Positions 15,193 through 24,334 of a stretch of DNA of 64,000 nt are shown here, piece after piece. The position numbers and the translations under genes are program-made. How positions within the stretch are numbered: position 1 is the stretch's first letter; each line of letters opens with the position of its first letter. The notes under the pieces were generated by a model, which saw only the letters and a list, made by a program, of their open reading frames with translations, had not been told where the DNA came from and searched no databases. Source of the stretch: Lachnospiraceae bacterium (GTDB lineage Bacteria; Bacillota; Clostridia; Lachnospirales; Lachnospiraceae); assembly GCA_030531245.1 (NCBI GenBank), contig JAUNOA010000002.1:1-64000 (forward strand). Direction: 5' to 3'.

Positions 15193-15967
15193 TATTCAAC
15201 AGATTGCCGACAGCGGACAGATTTTCAGATTCAACAAGACAGATGACAGCCACTATGAACTGATTGCAGGAGATAAGAGACTCGTTCTGGACGAAAACGG
15301 GGAACCGGATCTCTCTGATCCGTTCTGGTGGCATTATTTTGACATGGATACAGATTACGGTAAGTTTATTGAATCTGTCCCGCCATCGGATAAATTCCTC
15401 AGTGCGGCAGTCAGATGTGCCGGAGGGATCAGGATACTGAACCAGGATCCCTGGGAGATGCTCATAAGCTTTATTGTTTCGCAGAGGAAGAGTATACCGG
15501 CCATCAAGACAAGCATTGAGAAGCTTTGTGAACGGTACGGAAGCAGGATGGACGGATATTATGCGTTTCCTACCCCCGATGAGCTTGCAAAGGCTGATAT
15601 GGATGGATTAAAGGCCTGTTCGCTGGGTTACCGGGCAGAATACATCTATGAGTGTGCCGGCAGGACGGCAGCGGGAGAATATGACCCGTGGGGATGGCAG
15701 GTGTTAAATGATGATGATCTGCGGGAAAAGCTTATGTCCATAAAGGGAGTAGGCATTAAGGTCGCTAACTGCACAATGCTTTTCGGATATCACAGAACAG
15801 GGGCTTTTCCGGTGGATGTGTGGATCAAAAGGATAGAGGACGAGTATTATGACGGCGCTTTTCCTGTAGACAGGTATCCCGGGTATGCCGGAATCATACA
15901 GCAGTATATGTTTTATTACGGGAGAGGGGTGGCAAAAGCCGGTTCGTCAAAAATTGACAGATTTTGA
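15179..15967 (+). CDS. 8-oxoguanine DNA glycosylase/AP lyase (OGG type)
   Basis: A 262-residue base-excision repair enzyme of the HhH-GPD superfamily. The N-terminal OGG part has DSGQIFRFN (in OGG1, GQxFRW), the middle has QDPWEMLISFIVSQRKSIPA (matching the conserved region before the helix-hairpin-helix), and the catalytic motif is SIKGVGIKVANCTMLF with the Schiff-base lysine at Lys194, followed by AFPVDVWIKR with the catalytic Asp213. All catalytic residues are present, so it should remove oxidised guanine and nick the strand. It overlaps the glycosyltransferase gene by 14 bases, but the function is unrelated to its neighbour. The next gene, gap, has its own strong promoter. Confidence 0.88.
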   Translation: MKNFDIQQIADSGQIFRFNKTDDSHYELIAGDKRLVLDENGEPDLSDPFWWHYFDMDTDYGKFIESVPPSDKFLSAAVRCAGGIRILNQDPWEMLISFIVSQRKSIPAIKTSIEKLCERYGSRMDGYYAFPTPDELAKADMDGLKACSLGYRAEYIYECAGRTAAGEYDPWGWQVLNDDDLREKLMSIKGVGIKVANCTMLFGYHRTGAFPVDVWIKRIEDEYYDGAFPVDRYPGYAGIIQQYMFYYGRGVAKAGSSKIDRF

Positions 15968-15978
15968 GGCTTCTGCCC

Positions 15979-16007
15979 TTGCAAGTTGGCATTAAATTTC
16001 GTATAAT
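15979..16007 (+). promoter_or_regulatory. Strong promoter of the gap gene
   Basis: TTGCAA (15979-15984) is separated by exactly 17 bases from TATAAT (16002-16007). The start codon is 57 bases further on, preceded by AGGAGG. The box pair resembles that of nifJ (TTGCAA-N16-TATAAT). Confidence 0.8.
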
Positions 16008-16063
16008 ATTCCCGTTGTTCATAAATAATTGAAATATATATATATTTTCAGGAGGATTTTAAA

Positions 16064-17095
16064 ATGTCAGTTAAAGTTGCGATTAATGGATTTGGTCGTA
16101 TCGGACGTCTTGCTTTCAGACAGATGTTTGAGGCAGAGGGTTACGAAGTAGTAGCAATCAACGATCTTACAAAGCCTGAGATGCTTGCTCATCTTCTTAA
16201 GTATGATACCGCTCAGGGCGGATTCATGGGCAGAATCGGTGAAGGAAAGCACACTGTAGAAGCAGGCGAAGACAACATCGTTGTTGACGGCAAGAAGATC
16301 ACTATCTACAAAGAAGCAGATGCAAACAACCTTCCATGGGGAGAAATCGGTGTTGATGTAGTTCTCGAGTGCACAGGTTTCTATACATCAAAAGAGAAGG
16401 CTATGGCTCATGTAAATGCAGGCGCAAAGAAAGTTGTTATTTCTGCACCGGCAGGAAATGACCTTCCTACAATCGTATTCAATACAAACCATAAGACACT
16501 TACACCTGCAGACCAGGTTATCTCTGCAGCATCATGTACAACAAACTGCCTCGCTCCTATGGCTGATGCTCTTAATAAGTTCGCTCCTATCCAGAGCGGT
16601 ATCATGAGCACAATCCATGCTTACACAGGCGATCAGATGATCCTTGACGGACCGCAGAGAAAGGGTGACCTCCGCAGAGCACGTGCAGGCGCTGCTAACA
16701 TCGTTCCTAACTCAACAGGTGCAGCAAAGGCTATCGGTCTTGTAATTCCGGAGCTTAACGGCAAGCTTATCGGTTCAGCACAGCGTGTTCCTACATTCAC
16801 AGGTTCAACAACTATCCTTGTTGCTGTAGTTAAGGGCAAAGATATCACAAAAGAGGGTATCAATGCTGCAATGAAGGCTGCACAGACTGAGTCATTCGGT
16901 TACACAGAGGAGCAGCTTGTTTCTTCAGACGTTATCGGCATGAGATTCGGTTCACTCTTCGATGCAACACAGACAATGGTTGCAAAGATCGATGAGGACA
17001 CATATCAGGTACAGGTTGTTTCATGGTATGACAATGAGAACTCTTACACATCACAGATGGTAAGAACAATCAAGTACTTCGCTGAGCTTCAGTAA
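16064..17095 (+). CDS. gap: Glyceraldehyde-3-phosphate dehydrogenase, type I
   Basis: Oxidises glyceraldehyde 3-phosphate with NAD and phosphate to 1,3-bisphosphoglycerate in glycolysis. The 343 residues begin with the NAD-binding [16 protein letters not shown], contain the catalytic cysteine motif [12 protein letters not shown], the [13 protein letters not shown] helix and the ending [13 protein letters not shown]. Codon use is strongly biased (Ala GCA/GCT, Thr ACA, Ser TCA), a sign of high expression, and it has the best promoter seen here plus a strong terminator directly behind it, so much of its transcription probably stops before pgk. ATG 16064 is preceded by TTCAGGAGG. Confidence 0.98.
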   Translation: MSVKVAINGFGRIGRLAFRQMFEAEGYEVVAINDLTKPEMLAHLLKYDTAQGGFMGRIGEGKHTVEAGEDNIVVDGKKITIYKEADANNLPWGEIGVDVVLECTGFYTSKEKAMAHVNAGAKKVVISAPAGNDLPTIVFNTNHKTLTPADQVISAASCTTNCLAPMADALNKFAPIQSGIMSTIHAYTGDQMILDGPQRKGDLRRARAGAANIVPNSTGAAKAIGLVIPELNGKLIGSAQRVPTFTGSTTILVAVVKGKDITKEGINAAMKAAQTESFGYTEEQLVSSDVIGMRFGSLFDATQTMVAKIDEDTYQVQVVSWYDNENSYTSQMVRTIKYFAELQ

Positions 17096-17125
17096 TCAGA
17101 TATCGACATTAGAAATAATGACCTT

Positions 17126-17163
17126 CAGGGTCCGGTCCAGAGCGGACCGGGCCCTGATTTTTC
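17126..17163 (+). terminator. Terminator between gap and pgk
   Basis: Thirteen-base arms CAGGGTCCGGTCC (17126-17138) and GGACCGGGCCCTG (17144-17156) with one G-U pair, a five-base loop and a T run (ATTTTTCT). It should set gap expression apart from the genes downstream. Confidence 0.85.
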
Positions 17164-17187
17164 TAACAGGATTAAAGGAGATGGATT

Positions 17188-18420
17188 ATGTTAAACAAGA
17201 AAACTGTTGATGATTTAAAGGACATAAAGGGAAAAAGAGTTCTCGTTCGCTGTGACTTCAATGTTCCCCTTAAAGCAGGAGAAATCACCGATGAGACAAG
17301 AATCGTAGCTGCGCTCCCGACAATCAAGAAGCTTATGGATGACGGAGCCAAAGTTATACTCTGCTCACATCTCGGAAAAGTTAAGAATGGCCCGAACGAG
17401 GGAGAATCACTTGCTCCGGTTGCAAAGAGACTTTCAGAGAAGCTTGGCAAGGAAGTTGTTTTCGTGGCTGATTATAACGTAACAGGCGAAGCAGCAACAA
17501 AGGCTGTAGCAGATATGAATGAAGGTGATGTGGTACTTCTTCAGAACACACGTTTCCGCGGAAAAGAAGAGACAAAGCCGGAAGATGCAGGAGAGGGATT
17601 TGCAAAGGAACTTGCCGATCTTGCAGATGATTATGTATGTGATGCTTTTGGTTCGGCACACAGGGCACATGCTTCTGTAGCAGTAGTTACGAAGTATATC
17701 AAAGCAAAGGGCGGAGAGAATGCAGTAGGTTATCTTATGCAGAAAGAAATCGATTTCCTCGGAAATGCCGTTGAAAATCCTGTACGTCCGTTCGTAGCTA
17801 TCCTTGGTGGTGCAAAGGTTGCTGATAAGCTTAATGTAATCTCTAACCTGCTTGAGAAGTGCGATACGCTCATCATCGGCGGTGGAATGGCTTATACATT
17901 CCTTAAGGCTCAGGGATATACAGTAGGAACATCACTTGTTGACGATGAGAAGGTATCATACTGCAAGGAAATGATGGACAAAGCAGCCAAACTCGGAAAG
18001 CAGATGCTTCTTCCGATAGATACAGTTATCGCTGCTCAGTTCCCTGATCCGATCGACGGACCTATTGAGACAGAAGTAGTTCCTTCAAATGCTATCCCGG
18101 CAGATAAGATGGGACTTGATATCGGACCGAAGACACGTGAACTTTTCGCTGATGCAGTCAAATCAGCCAAGACAGTTGTATGGAACGGACCTATGGGTGT
18201 ATTTGAGAATCCTACACTTGCGGCAGGAACCGTAGCAGTAGCTCAGGCTCTTGCAGATACAGATGCAACAACGATTATCGGCGGAGGTGATTCTGCAGCA
18301 GCTGTAAATCAGCTTGGATTCGCAGCATCAATGAGCCATATCTCAACAGGCGGCGGCGCTTCTCTTGAGTTCCTCGAGGGCAAGGCTCTTCCGGGTGTTG
18401 TGGCAGCAGACGATAAGTGA
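17188..18420 (+). CDS. pgk: Phosphoglycerate kinase
   Basis: Transfers phosphate from 1,3-bisphosphoglycerate to ADP, the first ATP-yielding step of glycolysis. The 410-residue length is normal. Visible are the N-terminal substrate motif [13 protein letters not shown], the HLG and RAHAS basic patch residues, the nucleotide-domain [12 protein letters not shown], and the C-terminal [10 protein letters not shown] and GGGDSAAA motifs. ATG 17188 follows AAAGGAGAT. It is the second of four consecutive glycolysis genes in pathway order except for the isomerase position (gap, pgk, tpiA, gpmI). Confidence 0.98.
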   Translation: MLNKKTVDDLKDIKGKRVLVRCDFNVPLKAGEITDETRIVAALPTIKKLMDDGAKVILCSHLGKVKNGPNEGESLAPVAKRLSEKLGKEVVFVADYNVTGEAATKAVADMNEGDVVLLQNTRFRGKEETKPEDAGEGFAKELADLADDYVCDAFGSAHRAHASVAVVTKYIKAKGGENAVGYLMQKEIDFLGNAVENPVRPFVAILGGAKVADKLNVISNLLEKCDTLIIGGGMAYTFLKAQGYTVGTSLVDDEKVSYCKEMMDKAAKLGKQMLLPIDTVIAAQFPDPIDGPIETEVVPSNAIPADKMGLDIGPKTRELFADAVKSAKTVVWNGPMGVFENPTLAAGTVAVAQALADTDATTIIGGGDSAAAVNQLGFAASMSHISTGGGASLEFLEGKALPGVVAADDK

Positions 18421-18560
18421 GACCTGACTGAATCCGGGCTGAAGGGCGAAGGATGAAGATAGTTCGAACTTACGCAGCGACAACTTAACGAAAACGAGCG
18501 AGAGTTTATGAGCGAAATTTGAGTTTAGTTGAAGACGTGAAAATAATAGGAGAAAATAAA
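18421..18560 (+). other. 140-base spacer between pgk and tpiA
   Basis: No gene is seen here. The spacer contains repeated GAGCGA units (GAGCGAGAG, GAGCGAAAT) and the pair CAACTTAA / TTTAGTTG, which could fold, but no T run follows. It ends in the tpiA ribosome site (TAGGAGA). It may be a processing or stability region of the glycolytic mRNA; this is only inferred from its length within an operon of otherwise short gaps. Confidence 0.3.
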
Positions 18561-19307
18561 ATGGCAAGAAAGAAAATTATCGCAGGTAACTGGAAGATGA
18601 ACAAAACTCCGAGCGAGGCAGTTGAGCTTTGCAAAGAGCTTATCCCGCTGGTAAAGAATGATGATGTTGACGTGGTATTCTGTGTACCGGCAATCGATAT
18701 CATTCCTGTAATCGATGCAGTTAAAGGGACAAATATCCAGGTTGGCGCAGAAGACATGAGTTTTGAAGACAAGGGTGCTTTCACAGGCCAGATTTCAGCA
18801 GCTATGCTTGTTGATGCGGGAGTTAAGTATGTTATTCTCGGTCATTCAGAGCGTCGCGAGTACAATCACGAGACCTCTGAAGAGATCAACAAGAAGGTTC
18901 TTAAGGCATTTGAAAATGGTCTTACACCGATTATGTGCTGCGGCGAGACACTTGCTCAGAGAGAGCAGGGTATCACTCTTGACTGGATCCGTCAGCAGGT
19001 AAAGGTTGGTTTCCAGAATGTAACAGCTGATCAGGCAAAGCAGGCAGTGATCGCTTATGAGCCTATCTGGGCTATCGGCACAGGAAAGACAGCTACTACA
19101 GAGCAGGCAGAGGAAGTTTGCAAGGGCATCCGCGAGTGCATCGCTGAAATCTATGATGATGCAACGGCAGCAGCCATCCGCATTCAGTATGGCGGTTCCG
19201 TAAACGGCGGCAATGCAGCAGAGCTCTTTGCACAGGCAGATATCGACGGAGGCCTTGTAGGCGGTGCTTCGCTCAAGGCTGACTTTGGGAAAATTGTAAA
19301 CTACTAA
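18561..19307 (+). CDS. tpiA: Triosephosphate isomerase
   Basis: Interconverts dihydroxyacetone phosphate and glyceraldehyde 3-phosphate. The 248-residue TIM barrel shows IAGNWKMNK with the catalytic lysine, the electrophilic histidine in ILGHSERR, the catalytic glutamate in [14 protein letters not shown], and the phosphate-binding QYGGSVN and GGASL turns. I chose ATG 18561 because the protein then begins [12 protein letters not shown] like other family members and a TAGGAGA site precedes it; an in-frame TTG 42 bases upstream would only add unsupported residues. Confidence 0.98.
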   Translation: MARKKIIAGNWKMNKTPSEAVELCKELIPLVKNDDVDVVFCVPAIDIIPVIDAVKGTNIQVGAEDMSFEDKGAFTGQISAAMLVDAGVKYVILGHSERREYNHETSEEINKKVLKAFENGLTPIMCCGETLAQREQGITLDWIRQQVKVGFQNVTADQAKQAVIAYEPIWAIGTGKTATTEQAEEVCKGIRECIAEIYDDATAAAIRIQYGGSVNGGNAAELFAQADIDGGLVGGASLKADFGKIVNY

Positions 19308-19320
19308 TAAAAAGAATAGC

Positions 19321-19390
19321 GTAACATTTCAGTCACTTGCAAAATTGATAACAGGCAGCAGGATTGCAGTAGTTCTGAACAGTTACTTTT
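19321..19390 (+). promoter_or_regulatory. Structured leader, possible attenuator, between tpiA and gpmI
   Basis: Outer arms GTAACATTTCAG (19321-19332) and CTGAACAGTTAC (19375-19386) pair at 10 of 12 positions. Inside them ACTTGCAA and TTGCAGT pair again. The outer arm is followed directly by TTTTT and then by the gpmI ribosome site AGGAG. The layout is that of a terminator-like stem placed just before a gene of the same operon. No known riboswitch core was recognised. Confidence 0.45.
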
Positions 19391-19402
19391 TAGGAGAAAC
19401 AA

Positions 19403-20944
19403 ATGGTTAAGAAACCTGTAGTATTATGTATCCTTGACGGATACGGCATAAATGAAAATCACGAGCATAATGCAATCTATGAGGCAAAGACTCCGGTAAT
19501 GGACATGCTGATGAAAGAGTACCCGTGGGTAAAGGGCGGCGCAAGCGGACTTGATGTAGGTCTCCCGGACGGACAGATGGGTAACTCCGAGGTCGGACAT
19601 CTCAACATAGGTGCAGGAAGAGTAGTATATCAGGAACTCACCAGGATTACAAAATCTATTGAAGGCGGTGATTTCTTTACGAACGAGGCTCTGCTTGCTG
19701 CAGTTGAGAACTGCAAAAAGAATGACAGCGCAATCCATTTTTACGGACTGGTAGGACCGGGCGGTGTGCATTCACATCAGAATCATCTGTACGGTCTGCT
19801 TGAACTTGCAAAAAGAAACGGACTTAAGAAAGTTTATGTTCATTGCTTCCTGGACGGACGTGATACACCTCCGACATCTGCAAAGGGATTCGTAAAAGAG
19901 CTGCTTGATAAGATGGAAGAACTCGGAGTGGGCGAGGTAGCAACCGTATCAGGACGTTACTATGCTATGGACCGTGATAAGAGATGGGACAGAGTTCAGA
20001 AAGCATATGATAATCTGACGAAGGCAACAGGCAAGCAGTATGCCTGCCCGCTTTGCGGAATCCAGGCTTCATATGATGAAGGCGTAAATGATGAGTTTGT
20101 AGTACCTTTCGTAGTTGCAAAGGATGGCAAGCCGGTAGCAACAATAAAGGATAATGATTCGGTTGTTTTCTTCAACTTCAGACCTGACCGTGCCCGTGAG
20201 ATTACACGCTGCTTCTGTGATGATGAATTCGACGGATTCGACCGCGGACCCAGAGTAAAGACAACCTACGTATGCTTCACGGATTATGATGAGACGATTC
20301 AGAACAAGCTCGTTGCTTTCAAAAAGGAAAGACTGGAGAATACGCTTCATGAGTACGTGGCAGGTAAAGGACTGAAGCAGATTCATACAGCCGAGACGGA
20401 GAAGTACGCACATGTTACATTCTTCTTCAACGGCGGTGTTGAAGAAAAATCAGAAGGCGAAGAGTGGGTACTTGTTGATTCACCTAAGGATGTTGCAACT
20501 TATGACCTTAAGCCGGAAATGAGCGCTTACAAGGTAAAGGACAAACTTGTTGAAGCTATAAAGAGCGGAAAATATGATCTTATCATCTGCAATTTTGCCA
20601 ACTCTGATATGGTTGGACATACAGGTGTGGAGTCGGCAGCTATCGCTGCAGTAGAGGCGGTTGACAGCTGTGTAGGTGAAGCTTATGAAGCTCTTAAGGA
20701 AGTTGACGGAGTTATGTTCATCTGTGCCGATCACGGAAATTCTGATCAGATGGTGGATTATTCGACAGGTCTTCCTCATACTGCTCATACAACCAATCCG
20801 GTTCCGTTTGTTCTTGTGAATGCCGATCCGGACTGTAAGCTTGCGGAAGACGGTAAACTCTGTGATATAGCACCGACTTTGCTGGAACTTCTCGGACTGC
20901 CGCAGCCGAAAGAAATGACCGGTAGAAGTCTGATTATTAAATGA
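19403..20944 (+). CDS. gpmI: 2,3-bisphosphoglycerate-independent phosphoglycerate mutase
   Basis: Interconverts 3- and 2-phosphoglycerate through a phosphoserine intermediate with manganese. The 513-residue protein has the metal motif CILDGYGIN, the catalytic serine in GQMGNSEVGHLNIGAG, the HFYGLVGPGGVHSHQNHL and FLDGRDTPP blocks, the NFRPDRAREITR segment, and the second metal set NFANSDMVGHTG and CADHGNSDQM. ATG 19403 follows TTAGGAG. It closes the glycolysis run and is followed by a long bidirectional terminator. No enolase gene is found in the window. Confidence 0.97.
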   Translation: MVKKPVVLCILDGYGINENHEHNAIYEAKTPVMDMLMKEYPWVKGGASGLDVGLPDGQMGNSEVGHLNIGAGRVVYQELTRITKSIEGGDFFTNEALLAAVENCKKNDSAIHFYGLVGPGGVHSHQNHLYGLLELAKRNGLKKVYVHCFLDGRDTPPTSAKGFVKELLDKMEELGVGEVATVSGRYYAMDRDKRWDRVQKAYDNLTKATGKQYACPLCGIQASYDEGVNDEFVVPFVVAKDGKPVATIKDNDSVVFFNFRPDRAREITRCFCDDEFDGFDRGPRVKTTYVCFTDYDETIQNKLVAFKKERLENTLHEYVAGKGLKQIHTAETEKYAHVTFFFNGGVEEKSEGEEWVLVDSPKDVATYDLKPEMSAYKVKDKLVEAIKSGKYDLIICNFANSDMVGHTGVESAAIAAVEAVDSCVGEAYEALKEVDGVMFICADHGNSDQMVDYSTGLPHTAHTTNPVPFVLVNADPDCKLAEDGKLCDIAPTLLELLGLPQPKEMTGRSLIIK

Positions 20945-20987
20945 TTCGTAACCGACTTTCGGCATCCGCATCATAATATTTAAATAA

Positions 20988-21079
20988 GACTAAAACAGTC
21001 CCCCGTTTGGAGTTTTCGTCAGGACAGGCTCATCGCAGATGTCCTTATCTGAAACCCGAAGCGGGGGACTGTTTTAGTC
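20988..21079. terminator. Long perfect-arm palindrome between convergent gpmI and holA
   Basis: Eighteen-base perfect arms, GACTAAAACAGTCCCCCG (20988-21005) and its complement (21062-21079), enclose 56 bases that contain a second stem (AGGACA/TGTCCT) and partial pairing between. Each strand ends the G+C-rich stem with TTTTAGTC. It is suited to stop both the plus-strand glycolysis transcript and the minus-strand holA transcript. Arm length is unusual for a simple terminator. Confidence 0.85.
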
Positions 21080-21120
21080 TGACAGGATACTTTGTTCCTG
21101 TTTATATATTCATTTGATTA

Positions 21121-22089
21121 TCAGGCACCGCAGATAAGCAGTTCCACTGCCAGTCTCTCGGGCATATCACCGGTTTTGAAAGCTTCCTCCAGTTCCAGAC
21201 AACGGTTTATGTTGTTCATAAGGGCGTGGCGGTCATAACCGCGTGCCTGCTGTATGAGACGTCCTGCAACGAATGAGGGGATGTGGAGTCGGGACATGAT
21301 CGCATCCTGCCGGTTACCGCTGTCTATAAGATCCTTTACATCAAGAAGCTGTTTGAACTGACGGGAAATCTTATACAGTATGCTCATCGGAGACTCCCGC
21401 AGTGCCAGAAGATCTTCGTAATACTGCATTGCTTCAGTGTATTTCTTCTGGGTTATTGCACGGCACATGTCATAGACTTTATTTGTCAAGGTTACTGTAG
21501 TGACTGCTTCTATATCTTCACGCGATACAAAATCCTTATCACCGACATAGGAGATAAGTTTATCGAGCTCATTTTTTACCAGTTCCATATCGTTTCCGGT
21601 TGTTCCGAGAAACATTTCCAGATCTGAACGGGTTATCTTTTTACCGGATTGCATAAGCATTCCCGCGGCCCAGTTTACCATGTCGTCCGCCTTCGGATGA
21701 TTCATTTCGCAGACATAACCGAGTTCGGATATTTTTTTATACAGCTTATTTCGCTTGTCGGTTTCAGCTTCAACAAAGATGAAATAAGTGCTGTCACACG
21801 GCTGGTCAAAATAAGCGGCCATTTCAGCCCCTCCGGTTTTGCACCATCCGGAGTTTTCTATTATGATCAGTTTCCTGTCCGAGAAGAAAGGAAGGGTCTC
21901 CGCATTGTCTATTACTGAGCCTGCATCAGTGTCTTTTCCCTCCCAGTAGCTATAATTCATATCGTCATCACCGATTATCGCGGACTTTAATCTTTTCTTA
22001 TAGCTGCGAAGAAGAAAAGCCTCATCACCTGTCAGTAAGTAGACTTTCTTAAATTCGTTATTTTTGATGTCCTGATTAAGCTGTTTCAA
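21121..22089 (-). CDS. holA: DNA polymerase III subunit delta
   Basis: Opens the sliding clamp as part of the clamp-loader complex. The 322-residue protein has the family pattern: the N-terminal VYLLTGDEAFLLRSYKKRLK Walker-like region (degenerate, as expected for delta), the central NELDKLISYVGDKDFVSREDIEAV, and the C-terminal MSILYKISRQFKQLLDVKDL collar region. It is the last gene of a leftward operon (comEC part 1, comEC part 2, MATE, holA); its start overlaps the MATE stop by 14 bases. The linkage comEC-holA-rpsT is common in Firmicutes, and rpsT is indeed close by at 26.6 kb. Confidence 0.93.
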   Translation of the reverse strand: MKQLNQDIKNNEFKKVYLLTGDEAFLLRSYKKRLKSAIIGDDDMNYSYWEGKDTDAGSVIDNAETLPFFSDRKLIIIENSGWCKTGGAEMAAYFDQPCDSTYFIFVEAETDKRNKLYKKISELGYVCEMNHPKADDMVNWAAGMLMQSGKKITRSDLEMFLGTTGNDMELVKNELDKLISYVGDKDFVSREDIEAVTTVTLTNKVYDMCRAITQKKYTEAMQYYEDLLALRESPMSILYKISRQFKQLLDVKDLIDSGNRQDAIMSRLHIPSFVAGRLIQQARGYDRHALMNNINRCLELEEAFKTGDMPERLAVELLICGA

Positions 22090-23440
22090 TTGACAGTTTC
22101 TTCCTGACCTTCTTTCTTACTATCATGAATGCTATGAATTGCAGAATAGAAGTGATAACCCATGAAATCGGGAATGACAGTATCAGCACCTCGAGTGTAT
22201 GAGAAATCTTAAATGCCGTGCCCATCCATATGTATCTGAATATTACGACACCGAAAAGGTGAATCAGCATAGGTACAGTCGAATAACCCATACCCCTCAT
22301 ACATCCGGGCAGGGTATCCATGATTCCGCACAGTCCGTATGGAAGTGCCATAAGTGGAATGATGGAAAGAGCGATTTCAGCGACCTGTGCATCCTTTGAA
22401 TAGATTCCGCAGATAGCCGGTCCGAAAAACCAGATGATTCCTCCGACTATCTCTCCGCCTATGAAGCTGAGCAGTACGCATTGGGCACATATTTTATCGA
22501 CACGTTTCAGATCCTTTATGCCGTAGTTCTGGCCTACAAAAGTCATGGCAGTCTGTGTAACGGCATTCACGGTGACATATATGAAGCCGTTGACATTCAT
22601 ATATACGCCGTAGCCTGCCATAGCCAGAGAACCGAAAGAATTTATATTGGACTGAATGGTGGCATTTGCTATGTTGACAACCATCGACTGCAGACCTGCA
22701 GGAACTCCGATTGAAAGAATCTTTTTAAGTATTTGAACATTGATACGCAATCTTTTCGGTATAAGTCTGTATGAAGCATCGGATTTAAGAAGCGTGATCA
22801 CTACAAGTACACATGAAATGAACTGTGATGTTATGGTTGAGATTGCGACTCCGGCGACTCCCAGGTTCCATCGAACCACCAGATAAACATTGAATACTGC
22901 ATTAATGATTCCGGCGATGAGTAGGAAAAGCAGAGGTCTCTTTGTATCACCTATTGCTTTCAGTACAGCTGCACCGAAATTATACACCATGAAAAACGGC
23001 ATACCGATGAAGTATATCTTTAAATAGAGAGCCGAGAGTTCGATCACGTCATCGGGAACTCCCATTATAATGAGTAGTTTGCGTCCGATACAGATTCCCA
23101 GAATCCCTATGGCAAATCCGGAGATGATGGCTGAAAGGATAGCGGTATGGACGGTTTCGGATACATTTTTTTCATCATTGACGGCAAAATGCTGTGCTAC
23201 GACTACATTGACTCCGAGTGAGATACCTATAAAGAGAGTCGTAAATATATTTATCAGGGATGTATTGGAACTTACGGCAGCCAGTGCCTGACTTCCTACA
23301 AATCTTCCTACTACTATAACGTCTACAGCATTGAAAAGGAGCTGCAGCATACTCGAAAGCATGAGCGGTACCGCAAACTGAATCAGTTTGACGAATATCG
23401 GTCCATGCGTCATATCTATTTCATATTGCTTAGAATTCAT
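22076..23440 (-). CDS. MATE family efflux transporter
   Basis: A 454-residue, 12-helix exporter of the NorM/DinF-like group. Its family start is DMTHGPIFVKLIQFAVPLMLSSMLQ followed by NAVDVIVVGRFVGSQALAAV, typical of MATE genes in clostridia; the second repeat begins near ILSIGVPAGLQSMVVNIANA. The minus-strand ATG at 23440 is preceded by GAGGCGGG. It is inserted between comEC and holA and overlaps holA, so it rides on the competence/replication transcript. It differs clearly from the other MATE gene at 6014-7393, so the two are not a recent duplication. Substrate unknown. Confidence 0.92.
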   Translation of the reverse strand: MNSKQYEIDMTHGPIFVKLIQFAVPLMLSSMLQLLFNAVDVIVVGRFVGSQALAAVSSNTSLINIFTTLFIGISLGVNVVVAQHFAVNDEKNVSETVHTAILSAIISGFAIGILGICIGRKLLIIMGVPDDVIELSALYLKIYFIGMPFFMVYNFGAAVLKAIGDTKRPLLFLLIAGIINAVFNVYLVVRWNLGVAGVAISTITSQFISCVLVVITLLKSDASYRLIPKRLRINVQILKKILSIGVPAGLQSMVVNIANATIQSNINSFGSLAMAGYGVYMNVNGFIYVTVNAVTQTAMTFVGQNYGIKDLKRVDKICAQCVLLSFIGGEIVGGIIWFFGPAICGIYSKDAQVAEIALSIIPLMALPYGLCGIMDTLPGCMRGMGYSTVPMLIHLFGVVIFRYIWMGTAFKISHTLEVLILSFPISWVITSILQFIAFMIVRKKVRKKLSIETA

Positions 23441-23479
23441 GTCCCGCCTCGCTTAAAAACTATACAAAAGTATATCACA

Positions 23480-24334
23480 TTATCGTGTCAAATACTCTTT
23501 TATTTGCGCATAATGTCCGTCTGTATACACGGAAATAGCACCGCTTTCGGCAGTATCCAGATGCGGTATGCCGTATTCGGACAGTTTTTCCAGTGTTTCA
23601 CGATGCGGATGTCCGTAGCGGTTCTCTTTCCCGTATGAAAGGATGGCAAGACGGGGAGACACCGTCGTAAGAAGCTCAGGACATGTCGATGTACTGCTGC
23701 CGTGATGTCCGGCTTTCAGTATTGTGAGATCATAAGGAAGAATGTCAGCATCGGGCGAAATACGATCAAGCATGGCCTGTTCGGATGCAACAGGGGCGTC
23801 TCCCATGAAAAGTGCTGAAAACTGCCCGTGCTTATACAACAGTATCAGACTGTGTTCGTTAGTGTCGGAAGTATCGGAGACGGTACCATCCACAGGCCCG
23901 AGCACACTGATGCTTCCGACGTTTAATTTCACTTCGTCTCCGGCTTTCAGATAGGTTATATTCCGGCATATTTTACGCAGCTTATCATATTTTTTATTGT
24001 TAATGGCGCAATAAGGAAGGAAAAGCTGTCGTATACATACTCTGCCGTTTTCGGCCAGATAGACAATTCCTGAGGTATGGTCATTGTCAGCATGAGTAAC
24101 GAAAACTTTGTCCAGTTCAGTGATTCCCTTGCTGAGAAGAAACGGTTCGACGGTATACTGCCCGATATGTCGGGAAGAGGAACTTCCTGAATCAATCAGG
24201 ATATCCTCCCCGCTGTTTAAGTAGATTCCGTCTCCCTGCCCGACATCAATAAACGTGATTTCAGTTCCCGGATTCTTGAAGGGGACAAGTATAAGAACGC
24301 AAAGAACAATAAGTAATAAGCGATGATTTGCCAA
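23480..24334 (-). CDS. ComEC C-terminal metallo-beta-lactamase domain, separate protein
   Basis: The extracytoplasmic hydrolase part of ComEC, here in its own reading frame. After one membrane helix (ANHRLLLIVLCVLILVPF) comes the domain with TFIDVGQGDGI, the metal motif THADNDHTSG, FMGDAP, and AGHHGSSTST. In ComEC this domain is thought to degrade the non-transported DNA strand. The frame is open to 24493, but I start at TTG 24334, which follows a perfect GGGAGG by eight bases on the minus strand and gives a clean signal-anchor. It overlaps the end of the comEC channel gene by 118 bases in a different frame. It may be a true split gene with coupled translation, or a frameshifted comEC in which a short linker has been lost. 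Confidence 0.8.
   Translation of the reverse strand: MANHRLLLIVLCVLILVPFKNPGTEITFIDVGQGDGIYLNSGEDILIDSGSSSSRHIGQYTVEPFLLSKGITELDKVFVTHADNDHTSGIVYLAENGRVCIRQLFLPYCAINNKKYDKLRKICRNITYLKAGDEVKLNVGSISVLGPVDGTVSDTSDTNEHSLILLYKHGQFSALFMGDAPVASEQAMLDRISPDADILPYDLTILKAGHHGSSTSTCPELLTTVSPRLAILSYGKENRYGHPHRETLEKLSEYGIPHLDTAESGAISVYTDGHYAQIKEYLTR

Noticed and set aside
18519-18560. Earlier TTG start for tpiA
   Set aside because: It would add 14 residues absent from the family; ATG 18561 has a ribosome site and gives the expected N-terminus.
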